A stretch of 17,181 nucleotides of DNA from Candidatus Saccharimonadota bacterium (GTDB lineage Bacteria > Patescibacteriota > Saccharimonadia > Saccharimonadales > Saccharimonadaceae): positions 1 through 17,181 of the forward strand of contig JAFWNO010000056.1 in the NCBI GenBank assembly GCA_017510305.1, given 5' to 3'. The translations under genes were made by a program, and so were the position numbers. Each line of letters begins with the position of its first letter. Positions within the stretch are counted from its first letter, which is position 1. Shown one piece after another: positions 7,723-14,251 of this stretch. The notes beneath the pieces were generated by a model. It had not been told where the DNA came from, made no database searches, and saw only the letters and a program-made list of their open reading frames with translations.

Positions 7723-8208
7723 TTATTTTCTAGTGTACAGCACATGCGAATAGGTTAGATCATGGTCGCCTCCTTCTCTTATGATTTCCTTATTCCATTC
7801 TGATTTATCGAATTCTGGAAAAAACACCTCGGCCTCAGCATCACTTGCATGTACTTCTGTTAAATACATTTTTGAAGCGTGTGGCAACATTTGCTTGTAT
7901 ACCATTCCGCCACCAATCACAAAGATTTCAGTATCAGAATCCTTCCATTCCGATATAAACCCATCTAAATCTGTCACCGCATTTACGCCTTCCCCCTCGA
8001 CGTCTTTAGCGTCAAATACCAATACATAATGCTCCCTACCAGGTAGTTTCCCCGGCAGACTCCGCCATGTATTCAGCCCCATAAATACCGGATGCCCCAT
8101 TGTCACCTCTTTAAAGAATTTCAAATCACCTGGTATATCAAAGCAAAGCCCTCCCTTTTTGCCAAGTTCATTTTTTTCTCCTATTGCTGCAATTATTGAA
8201 AAACTCAT
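7723..8208 (-). CDS. folA: Dihydrofolate reductase
   Basis: Reduces the dihydrofolate made by ThyA back to tetrahydrofolate. It has 161 residues, the normal size. It shows the N-terminal strand SIIAAIGEKNELG, the catalytic acid D28 in IPGDLKFFK (equivalent to Asp27 of the E. coli enzyme), MGLNTW (43-48) and the glycine-rich cofactor loop VIGGGMVYKQ (97-106). Several usually conserved residues differ: the LPW motif before the catalytic Asp reads L21-C22-F23; MGRxTW has Leu45 instead of Arg; and the position that usually carries Ser/Thr near the cofactor phosphate reads V64-F65-D66. AGGAGG, overlapping the thyA stop, lies five bases before the ATG. It is between thyA (8-base gap) and glyA. Confidence 0.93.
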   Translation of the reverse strand: MSFSIIAAIGEKNELGKKGGLCFDIPGDLKFFKEVTMGHPVFMGLNTWRSLPGKLPGREHYVLVFDAKDVEGEGVNAVTDLDGFISEWKDSDTEIFVIGGGMVYKQMLPHASKMYLTEVHASDAEAEVFFPEFDKSEWNKEIIREGGDHDLTYSHVLYTRK

Positions 8209-8216
8209 TTTTCCTC

Positions 8217-9155
8217 CTATGCTGTTACATCCATTTTAATAGAGCCTTGATGTTGATAATTTTCCAGTCTCACATCTTTTAGCGCCTTAGAATTATCAAA
8301 CTTAAAGAAATCTTTCACCTCTGGATTTAGCCATAATTTTGGCGCATCAAATAATTTTCCATCGGCCTTAATCTTCTCATCTCTCCGCCTTAGCTGCTCC
8401 TCTATTCCAGCAATTTGATTCTCATAAATATGTGCGTCGTTAATCGTATAGGTAAACTTACCGGGCTTCAACCCTACGCACTGTGCCACCATCGCACAAA
8501 ATACCGCATACTGCGTAATATTAAATGGTAGCCCCAGTGGCACATCATTAGACCGACAATGCACCATCAAATTCAATTTGTCATCCGATATAATCCACTC
8601 ATTACTCCATACGCAACTAGGCAAAGCCGCCGTCGGCAGCCACTCATTCTGCCATAAGCTCATCACCATCCGGCGATTGCCCGGATCATTTTTCAAAGTC
8701 TCAATTAATCCTTGTGTCAGCTGATATCTATTAGCAATCCAGCCATACGCTGTGCCAATCGTGCCAGCATATTCCTTCCCGATATGTCTCCCCATATAGT
8801 CGCCATTTTTATCAATTTCCCATTCGTCCCAGATAGTGATGCCGCGTTCTCTCAACCAAGACACATCATTGCTCTGCACCTGCCAAATCCACATCATCTC
8901 AAGTATTGCCCACCTCCAAGCCACAAATTTAGTAGTAAGAATTGGGAATTCCTCAGAAAGGTCAAACTCTAATATATAATGCGGTATCCTAATCGTCGCA
9001 TCGCTAGCCTTCGCCATACTAATATGATTTGGCATCGTCAAATTAGCCTGCTCACCCCTAGCGGAATTAGTCTTATCCTTATAATTCACCACCCTCTTGC
9101 CATCGCGCAAAATCTTCTCGCAAAGCTCCAGATATTGCTCATCAAATTTGCTCAT
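8217..9155 (-). CDS. thyA: Thymidylate synthase, ThyA type
   Basis: Methylates dUMP to dTMP using methylene-tetrahydrofolate, which is oxidised to dihydrofolate. It has 312 residues, against about 264 for the E. coli enzyme. Recognisable blocks are FPILTTK, ITIWDEW, NRRMVMSLW, the active-site Cys181 in LPSC, RSNDVPLGLPFNITQYA, and the dUMP-binding NDAHIYENQ. The residue after the catalytic Cys is Val, where most family members have His, and the N-terminal region between DGK and FPILTTK is longer than usual, so this is a diverged branch. GAGAGG lies six bases before the ATG. It heads an operon with folA and glyA, which supply and recycle its cofactor. Confidence 0.94.
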   Translation of the reverse strand: MSKFDEQYLELCEKILRDGKRVVNYKDKTNSARGEQANLTMPNHISMAKASDATIRIPHYILEFDLSEEFPILTTKFVAWRWAILEMMWIWQVQSNDVSWLRERGITIWDEWEIDKNGDYMGRHIGKEYAGTIGTAYGWIANRYQLTQGLIETLKNDPGNRRMVMSLWQNEWLPTAALPSCVWSNEWIISDDKLNLMVHCRSNDVPLGLPFNITQYAVFCAMVAQCVGLKPGKFTYTINDAHIYENQIAGIEEQLRRRDEKIKADGKLFDAPKLWLNPEVKDFFKFDNSKALKDVRLENYQHQGSIKMDVTA

Positions 9156-9182
9156 GGGTTACCTCTCTTTTATCTTATTCTC

Positions 9183-9191
9183 ATTATATCA
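9183..9191 (-). promoter_or_regulatory. Extended -10 promoter of thyA-folA-glyA
   Basis: On the minus strand TGA-TATAAT runs from 9191 to 9183, directly after the U-tract of the preceding terminator. The expected start is near 9176, giving a leader of about 20 bases. No -35 box is evident; the equivalent position lies inside the terminator. Confidence 0.65.
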
Positions 9192-9194
9192 TAC

Positions 9195-9228
9195 AAAAAA
9201 CAAAAACCCCAGCCTTTTTCAGCTGGGG
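9195..9228 (-). terminator. Intrinsic terminator of the HD-domain gene
   Basis: CCCCAGC (9207-9213) and GCTGGGG (9222-9228) form a 7-bp GC-rich stem with an 8-base loop. On the minus strand it is followed by TTTTTGTTTTTT (complement of 9195-9206). Confidence 0.92.
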
Positions 9229-9253
9229 CAAAAAGGAGTTTAATGGCAAAGAG

Positions 9254-10060
9254 TTATAGCTTCCACCAATCAAAGAATTTACCACGCACATCCATTGCTG
9301 CAACACACAGTATCTCCTCAAATACCCGCACAATATCTTCCGGAAACTCACGAGATATCAAATAAGTATTATACCCCCATGCGTCTGTGCAATTCCCGGT
9401 GCCAACGATTTTTGCATGCTCCTTATCTCTTTTTGACATTTTTCTAACGTAGACATTGCCGTACAAGCCCTTATTTTCAAAGTATAATAATTTTAAAATC
9501 GCCTGTACTTTATCTGCCATCTTCAGGAAAATCCCTTCGCGCGTACTACAAGCATCCATCTCGAGAAACAAGCTATAAGCGCATTCGCCAACACCTTTCG
9601 GCATTCTCTCTGTGTACTCTTTCATTAGCCTACGTTCAATAATCACCTTCTCCTCGTGAGCCTTACTACCATTATCTGGGATATCGTGTAAAATACCCTC
9701 AATAATATCGTGAATTTGCGCCACCTTTGTAATCAAAAGCGGGCTATATCCCTTACACATCTCTGGGTACGCCAAGAGTAAATCAGACACCAAACTCGCC
9801 ATCGCGCCACTAAGCTCCCCGACAGATTCATATCGAATAATCATATCGATATATTTCTTTATTTGCTTCTTGTTACCCTTAGATAGTTTCTTCCACTTCT
9901 TTAAATTCCGCTTCTTAACATACTTAGTCACGATTCTACTTACTATCTTTGGCCTCATATATAAGTCGCATTCGTAGAATCCCGCTCTCGGCTCATAGGC
10001 GATATTCATCATCATCTTCTGGTTTTCCCATATATCCATAGCAACATTATTCTCATCCAT
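9254..10060 (-). CDS. Diverged HD-domain protein
   Basis: 268 residues; function unknown. The segment Q115-I-H117-D118-I-I-E-G, then HDIPD (125-129), resembles the HD motif of YfbR/HDDC2-type phosphohydrolases, and K180-M-A-D183 fits the distal metal-binding Asp. In those enzymes an earlier E-H-S supplies the first metal ligand; here the matching stretch YESVGELSG (77-85) has Leu83 in place of His. So either metal binding is altered or the similarity is only of fold. About 75 residues precede the domain, including a very basic stretch (46-69, KKRNLKKWKKL). The start at 10060 is supported by GAGGAGGAG upstream. It is a single-gene unit with its own promoter and terminator, upstream of thyA. 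The HD assignment is by eye. Confidence 0.65.
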   Translation of the reverse strand: MDENNVAMDIWENQKMMMNIAYEPRAGFYECDLYMRPKIVSRIVTKYVKKRNLKKWKKLSKGNKKQIKKYIDMIIRYESVGELSGAMASLVSDLLLAYPEMCKGYSPLLITKVAQIHDIIEGILHDIPDNGSKAHEEKVIIERRLMKEYTERMPKGVGECAYSLFLEMDACSTREGIFLKMADKVQAILKLLYFENKGLYGNVYVRKMSKRDKEHAKIVGTGNCTDAWGYNTYLISREFPEDIVRVFEEILCVAAMDVRGKFFDWWKL

Positions 10061-10100
10061 AACAACTCCTCCTCTCGTAAAGAACTCCCGCCACAGAAAT

Positions 10101-10109
10101 AGTATAGCA
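10101..10109 (-). promoter_or_regulatory. Extended -10 promoter of the HD-domain gene
   Basis: On the minus strand TGC-TATACT runs from 10109 to 10101, two bases past the U-tract of the upstream terminator. The expected start is near 10094, giving a leader of about 34 bases. Confidence 0.55.
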
Positions 10110-10110
10110 T

Positions 10111-10140
10111 AAAAAAGCGCCCAAACAAACCTTGAGCGCT
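10111..10140 (-). terminator. Intrinsic terminator of the hydrolase-like gene
   Basis: On the minus strand AGCGCTC (10140 to 10134) pairs with GGGCGCT (10122 to 10116) through six Watson-Crick pairs and one G-U pair, followed by TTTTT. On the plus strand the same position is a C-A mismatch, so it works in the minus direction only. Confidence 0.85.
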
Positions 10141-10158
10141 TAGTGGTGGTAGTTTTAA

Positions 10159-10887
10159 TTACCTTACTTCATCCATTACCTTAAACAATGCTTCCGCCGG
10201 CATCATACTATATAGACTGAATCCATCCCCAGGCTGATTAGTATAAAATACGCCATGTTTCAGCCACTCGATTTTTGCTAATTTATTGTCGTAAGTGTTG
10301 TTCCACCACGATGGAAACGGCGCTTTGCCGTTTGGCACAAAATAGGCCTCCGTGCCACTTCGCACTTCCCAATCATCTGGTATTATCCAGCGACCAATCG
10401 TAATCAGTTGCTTATAGTATAATTCCGGATTTGCACGCATACTTGCCGTCGACGACACCTTAATCGATTCGATTATAGGGTCCTTATGCGGATTCGGATC
10501 ATCTGCAAAAAATTCAAACGGGCTCCTATACCACCAAGTCACAAAAACACGATGGAAAAATCTTGCGATCCCCGTCATTGCATTGCACGGTGCTCCCCCT
10601 ACAAAGAATACACGTCGTATTCTCGTCGGGTATCTACATAACAACAGGTATGCTATATATGCCCCAAACCCTGCCTGAGCGTGAATTTCCCAGTTATTCT
10701 CAAGAGGATATCTCTCAAAAAATAGGCCATCCGCAGCATCAAATATCTCCAAAGGAAGAATACGCTCAGCGCCATAATCAAAGACTTCTATATTCTTCAA
10801 GGGAATATCGTAATGCTTTTTTAGTGCCATCACATACCACCGTTCTGTTGACACGGAATCACCCTCCGCTGGTATCACCAGCACCAT
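10159..10887 (-). CDS. Alpha/beta-hydrolase-like protein, apparently inactive
   Basis: 242 residues from the preferred start. The start VLVIPAEGD, the central AGFGAYIAYLLLCRYP with the following RIRRVFFVGGAP, and the C-terminal layout resemble the alpha/beta-hydrolase fold. At the nucleophile elbow (usually G-x-S-x-G before YIA) the sequence is QAGFG, with no Ser; near the C-terminus the usual catalytic His region reads PGDGFSL. It may be a pseudo-enzyme, or the resemblance may be superficial. A GTG start at 10938 would add 17 residues, but it lies about two bases after the expected RNA start and lacks a ribosome binding site. The ATG at 10887 has AAAGGA seven bases upstream, so I chose it. 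It is monocistronic. Confidence 0.6.
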   Translation of the reverse strand: MVLVIPAEGDSVSTERWYVMALKKHYDIPLKNIEVFDYGAERILPLEIFDAADGLFFERYPLENNWEIHAQAGFGAYIAYLLLCRYPTRIRRVFFVGGAPCNAMTGIARFFHRVFVTWWYRSPFEFFADDPNPHKDPIIESIKVSSTASMRANPELYYKQLITIGRWIIPDDWEVRSGTEAYFVPNGKAPFPSWWNNTYDNKLAKIEWLKHGVFYTNQPGDGFSLYSMMPAEALFKVMDEVR

Positions 10888-10946
10888 GTTATCTTCCTTT
10901 AACAAACTATCACCTCTTTCTAAATGTACTTCCACCACAAAGTACT

Positions 10947-10975
10947 ATTATATACCAAATCTTGCATTTTGTAAA
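10947..10975 (-). promoter_or_regulatory. Promoter with -35 and -10, hydrolase-like gene
   Basis: On the minus strand TTTACA (10975 to 10970), a 17-base spacer and TATAAT (10952 to 10947) form a near-consensus sigma-70-type promoter. The expected start is near 10940, giving a leader of about 53 bases to the ATG at 10887. It is one of the few promoters here with a good -35. Confidence 0.72.
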
Positions 10976-10984
10976 TACTAGCGC

Positions 10985-11013
10985 TTTATAAATCTTTATG
11001 CTATTATTATAAT
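10985..11013 (+). promoter_or_regulatory. Promoter of the 149-residue membrane protein
   Basis: TTTATA (10985-10990), a 17-base spacer and TATAAT (11008-11013). It is back to back with the minus-strand promoter at 10947-10975, nine bases away, so the two may compete or share a regulator. The ribosome binding site AAGGAG (11027-11032) follows. Confidence 0.65.
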
Positions 11014-11041
11014 AATAACTTACCATAAGGAGCAATATTTA

Positions 11042-11491
11042 ATGGCCATAAAAACAGCTAAAACAACTAAAGCGCCAGCAAAGTCAACCAAGACTACCAA
11101 AAAGAATAGCAGCATCATAATGCCAATCATCGGCGGCGTCATTGCATCACTCGTCATTGTCGGTATTGTCATTGGCGCAACTGTCATCGTCGACAACATT
11201 AGCAAAAGCAAGCGCGTAGGCATGTATAAACTATCAAGTCTCTATCTTAACGGCGAGCAAGAAAATTCCGTCTCATTATTAGATTCTCTTGGTCTATCTG
11301 CTAATATTGAACTACGCAGTGATGGTACCTGTACCACTAATATTTTCGGCGAAAAGCGCGACTGTACTTACGACGATAAAGAATTACATATGTCCGATAC
11401 TAACACAAATACCCCATACACTTACGAAAGAGATTCTATCACCTTTGAAAATAATGGTAACAGGATGACTTTCACTCGCGTTACAGAGTAA
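11042..11491 (+). CDS. Membrane-anchored protein with extracytoplasmic beta domain
   Basis: 149 residues. The N-terminus (1-22) is rich in Lys, Thr and Ala and should lie in the cytoplasm. One hydrophobic segment (about 25-50) is followed by KSKR and an exported domain (60-149). This domain resembles a small beta-rich module seen in lipoproteins of Gram-positive bacteria: it opens with G-MYKL, has SLLDSLGLSANIELRSDGTC, then a Cys-containing FGEKRDCTYDD, and ends GNRMTFTR. Cys residues in DGTC and RDC may form a disulfide. AAGGAG is nine bases before the ATG. The stop is 22 bases before cls. Molecular function is unknown; the domain comparison is from memory. Confidence 0.72.
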   Translation: MAIKTAKTTKAPAKSTKTTKKNSSIIMPIIGGVIASLVIVGIVIGATVIVDNISKSKRVGMYKLSSLYLNGEQENSVSLLDSLGLSANIELRSDGTCTTNIFGEKRDCTYDDKELHMSDTNTNTPYTYERDSITFENNGNRMTFTRVTE

Positions 11492-11495
11492 AATA

Positions 11496-11504
11496 TGGTA
11501 TAAT
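11496..11504 (+). promoter_or_regulatory. Extended -10 promoter of cls
   Basis: TGG-TATAAT occupies most of the 22-base gap between the preceding gene and cls. The expected start is near 11511, about three bases before the ATG at 11514, so the transcript would be practically leaderless. Read-through from the preceding gene is also possible, since no terminator lies between. Confidence 0.6.
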
Positions 11505-11513
11505 AATGACAAG

Positions 11514-13028
11514 ATGTTAATGACAATTATCAGGATTGCACTTGTCGCATTCGGCGTAATAGCCCAACTATTTGTCTGGTTGTGGCTATTACTTTTTCTT
11601 GGCAATGAATTCATCGTTTTTGAATTAGTCTATATGCTTATTGAGGTGGCCTTAGTCCTCACCATCATTAAAAATACTCATAGTATTAGCAAAGATCTCC
11701 CTTGGCTAATCATCATCCTGATTTTTCCAGTCGCAGGGGCGCTGTTCTATTTAATTGTCCGCGCCAGCCTTAACCGCAGCCCGCTCATCAAGAAAATCGA
11801 TAAAAGTATCAAAGAAAGCAAAAATCACCTTAAAAAAGACCCGAAAATTACCAATATTATCAAAAATCAACACCTAGGAGATTTATATTATCTCACAGAA
11901 GTTATTGGTTTTCCCGCTTATGCTAAAAACAAAGTAGATTATTATTCGCTCGGCGATTACGTCTATCCTGAAATGCTAAAAGCCTTAAAAAGCGCCAAAA
12001 AATACATCTTCATAGAGTATTACATTATCGCTCCAGATAGTTCCATGTGGCAAGAAATTCTCGCCATATTAGAGCAGAAAGTAAAAGAAGGCCTAGATGT
12101 CCGTGTAATGTATGACGGCTGGGGGAGTATCTCCATGGAGCATAAATACCCGCCCAATCGCCTCCGCGAAAAGGGAATTAAATGCATTACCTTTAATAAA
12201 ATCTCCAATATTCTTGGCTCGCTCGTTTTAAACAACCGCGACCATCGCAAAATGATGATTATCGATGGTGTCGTCGCCTTTTCTGGCGGCATCAATCTAG
12301 ACGATAATTACATCAACCGCCGCCATCCTCACGGCGAGTGGAAAGATAACGGCATCAAAATCGAAGGCGAAGCCGCCTGGAGTTTCACTGCACAATTTCT
12401 CTCCCTCTGGCACGTCTACGATGATGAAAACGAAAAATATACCAAGTTCCTTCCAGATATGTCCTTTAAAAATCTAAAAGATAACGGCCTTACCGTCCCA
12501 TACAGCACCAGCCCCTTTGAAAAGGAGTATGTCGGCGAAAATATCTATCTCAACATCATCAACGGCGCCAAAGAATACGTCTATATGTACACGCCGTACT
12601 TAATCTTAGACGAGTCAATGATAATCGCGCTAACTCTCGCCGCCAAACGTGGCGTCGACGTGCGCATCATCGTACCTAGCGACCCAGACTATAAGATTAT
12701 CTTTGATGTTACTTGCTCATATTTTGAAAGATTAATTAAAAACGGCGTCAAAATCTATCGCTATCTCCCCGGTTTTATCCACAGCAAAGTCTTCATCGCC
12801 GACGACAAAGTCGCTACTGTCGGCAGTATCAACATGGATTATCGCAGCCTCTATCACCATTTCGAGTGTGGCGTCTATCTTTACGACGTATCCGCCCTGT
12901 CCGAAATCAAAAAAGACCTCTGCGAGGCCTGCAACAAATCCCGCCCGGTTTCCCTAAAAGAAGCCACCCCTTCGCTCCCTAAATCCATCTATCAAGCCAT
13001 CCTCCGTTTCTTCGCCCCAATGCTCTAG
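11514..13028 (+). CDS. cls: Cardiolipin synthase, phospholipase D superfamily
   Basis: Membrane enzyme that joins two phosphatidylglycerols (or related lipids) to make cardiolipin. It has 504 residues, normal for bacterial Cls. Hydrophobic segments at about 4-30, 33-52 and 62-84 match the usual N-terminal region; the third includes PWLIIILIFPVAGALFYLIV, typical of the PLDc_N domain. Two HKD motifs are intact: H244-R-K246 with D251 and GGINLD, and H423-S-K425 with D430 and GSINMD. Both halves needed for the active site are therefore present. The ATG has no ribosome binding site and sits about three bases after the expected RNA start; an alternative ATG follows at 11520. Substrate specificity cannot be read from sequence. 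Confidence 0.92.
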   Translation: MLMTIIRIALVAFGVIAQLFVWLWLLLFLGNEFIVFELVYMLIEVALVLTIIKNTHSISKDLPWLIIILIFPVAGALFYLIVRASLNRSPLIKKIDKSIKESKNHLKKDPKITNIIKNQHLGDLYYLTEVIGFPAYAKNKVDYYSLGDYVYPEMLKALKSAKKYIFIEYYIIAPDSSMWQEILAILEQKVKEGLDVRVMYDGWGSISMEHKYPPNRLREKGIKCITFNKISNILGSLVLNNRDHRKMMIIDGVVAFSGGINLDDNYINRRHPHGEWKDNGIKIEGEAAWSFTAQFLSLWHVYDDENEKYTKFLPDMSFKNLKDNGLTVPYSTSPFEKEYVGENIYLNIINGAKEYVYMYTPYLILDESMIIALTLAAKRGVDVRIIVPSDPDYKIIFDVTCSYFERLIKNGVKIYRYLPGFIHSKVFIADDKVATVGSINMDYRSLYHHFECGVYLYDVSALSEIKKDLCEACNKSRPVSLKEATPSLPKSIYQAILRFFAPML

Positions 13029-13045
13029 TATTTTGGACAGAAGTG

Positions 13046-13054
13046 TGATACAAT
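13046..13054 (+). promoter_or_regulatory. Extended -10 promoter of tRNA-Ala(GGC)
   Basis: TGA-TACAAT, one base from consensus. Eight bases separate it from tRNA base G1, exactly as at the other tRNA-Ala gene, and both tRNAs are preceded by GGTAT. No -35 is visible at the proper distance. Confidence 0.6.
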
Positions 13055-13062
13055 AAAGGTAT

Positions 13063-13138
13063 GGGGTGTTAGCTCATCCGGTAGAGCGCAGCTATGGCAT
13101 AGCTGAGGTGGCGAGTTCGAGTCTCGCACACTCCACCA
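13063..13138 (+). tRNA. tRNA-Ala, anticodon GGC
   Basis: A complete 76-base cloverleaf with encoded CCA (13136-13138). Acceptor GGGGTGT pairs with ACACTCC, including the G3-U70 alanine identity pair. The D-stem is GCTC/GAGC; the anticodon stem CAGCT/AGCTG encloses ATGGCAT with anticodon GGC (13096-13098), reading GCC and GCU; the T-arm is GCGAG TTCGAGT CTCGC. Confidence 0.97.
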
Positions 13139-13158
13139 AGTAAAGAATTACGTAAATG

Positions 13159-13178
13159 GAGAGCTTGCTCTCTTTTTT
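13159..13178 (+). terminator. Intrinsic terminator of tRNA-Ala(GGC)
   Basis: GAGAG (13159-13163) pairs with CTCTC (13168-13172) around a CTTG loop, followed by six T. The U-tract ends one base before the trpS extended -10 element. Confidence 0.85.
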
Positions 13179-13179
13179 G

Positions 13180-13188
13180 TGATATAAT
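13180..13188 (+). promoter_or_regulatory. Extended -10 promoter of trpS
   Basis: TGA-TATAAT directly follows the tRNA terminator. The expected start is 13195 or 13196, and the trpS ATG begins at 13196, so the mRNA should be leaderless. Confidence 0.68.
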
Positions 13189-13195
13189 TAAAAGT

Positions 13196-14206
13196 ATGAA
13201 AACGATTTTAACCGGCCTCCGTGTCAACAGCGAACTTACTCTTGGCAATTATCTCGGCGCACTTCTGCCAATGGTCCGCCTTGCTAATCAGCACAGCAAA
13301 GATTACAATATCAACATTTTCGTCCCAGATCTTCACTCTATTATCAGTGATATTGATGGCGATTTCCAGTCTAATATCGCCCGCAGCCTCAAATATTACC
13401 TCGCCTCCGGCCTAGAGTTAAATGATAACGTCCACATCTACCGCCAGTCCTACGTCCCCGCTCATAGTGAGCTTTGCTGGATTTTAAACTGTACCGCCAC
13501 CATGGGCGAAACTAGTCGTATGACGCAGTACAAGGAAAAGGGCGAAGGTAAATCTTCTGTCAATGTCGGCATTTTTGACTACCCTATCCTTATGGCCGCC
13601 GACATCCTACTCTACGATGCTACCTATGTCCCCGTTGGCGAGGACCAATTCCAGCATCTCGAGCTTGCCCGTAACTTGGCCGAGCGTTTTAATCATAAAC
13701 ATGGCGAAATTTTCACCCTTCCTGCCAAGACTAAAGAGCAAGCTGAATTTATGGGGGCTAGCGATGGTATTCGCATCCGCGACTTGCAAAATCCCGAAAA
13801 GAAAATGAGCAAATCTACCCATGCCGAAAATTCTAAAATCATGCTTTCTGATACTCCCGAGCAAGCCAAGAAAAAAATCATGTCTGCTACTACCGATAGC
13901 CTTGCCAACATTAAGTTTGACATGATAAACCAGCCCGGCATTTCCAATCTTCTGCAAATAGAGGCTCTCGTCAATGACCTTCCACTCCAAGACGTAATCA
14001 GTACTTGGGCTGGCGAGTCCAAATATGGCGACTTAAAACAAAAGGTTGCCAGCTCCGTCGCTACACTTCTGGAGTCTTTCCAGTCTAAATATGCCGAGAT
14101 TTCCGACGATATCATCATCAATGAGTTAGAAAAAGGCGAGATTTACGCTAATAAAGTCGCTAACGCCAAGCTACTAGAGGCTCAAAAAGCCCTCCACCTC
14201 AGATAA
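13196..14206 (+). CDS. trpS: Tryptophanyl-tRNA synthetase
   Basis: Class I aminoacyl-tRNA synthetase that charges tRNA-Trp. It has 336 residues, the normal length. The N-terminal TGL (6-8) and ELTLGNYLGALLP (13-25) correspond to the TG-x-PTG-x-HLGNY region, with T15-L-G-N18 as the HIGH-motif variant; the usual PTG stretch reads RVNSE. Other blocks are NCTATMGETSRMTQYK, GIFDYPILMAADILLYDA, VPVGEDQFQHLELARNLAER, and the KMSKS motif at 203-207. The conserved GxDQ (GEDQ here) binds the tryptophan amino group. The start at 13196 has no ribosome binding site, but coincides with the expected RNA start. No Trp-sensing leader is visible, and none would fit. Confidence 0.95.
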   Translation: MKTILTGLRVNSELTLGNYLGALLPMVRLANQHSKDYNINIFVPDLHSIISDIDGDFQSNIARSLKYYLASGLELNDNVHIYRQSYVPAHSELCWILNCTATMGETSRMTQYKEKGEGKSSVNVGIFDYPILMAADILLYDATYVPVGEDQFQHLELARNLAERFNHKHGEIFTLPAKTKEQAEFMGASDGIRIRDLQNPEKKMSKSTHAENSKIMLSDTPEQAKKKIMSATTDSLANIKFDMINQPGISNLLQIEALVNDLPLQDVISTWAGESKYGDLKQKVASSVATLLESFQSKYAEISDDIIINELEKGEIYANKVANAKLLEAQKALHLR

Positions 14207-14216
14207 ATACCACATG

Positions 14217-14243
14217 AAAAAGGGCCGCAATTCCTTGCGACCC
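14217..14243 (-). terminator. Intrinsic terminator of the orphan gene at 14252
   Basis: On the minus strand GGGTCGCAA and TTGCGGCCC form a 9-bp stem (one G-T pair) with a GGAA tetraloop, followed by TTTTT (complement of 14217-14221). On the plus strand there is no T-run, so trpS is not terminated here by the same signal. Confidence 0.88.
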
Positions 14244-14251
14244 CAGTAGGC

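Noticed and set aside
10888..10938. GTG start adding 17 residues to the hydrolase-like protein
   Set aside because: It lies about two bases after the expected RNA start and has no ribosome binding site, whereas the ATG at 10887 has AAAGGA at ideal spacing.
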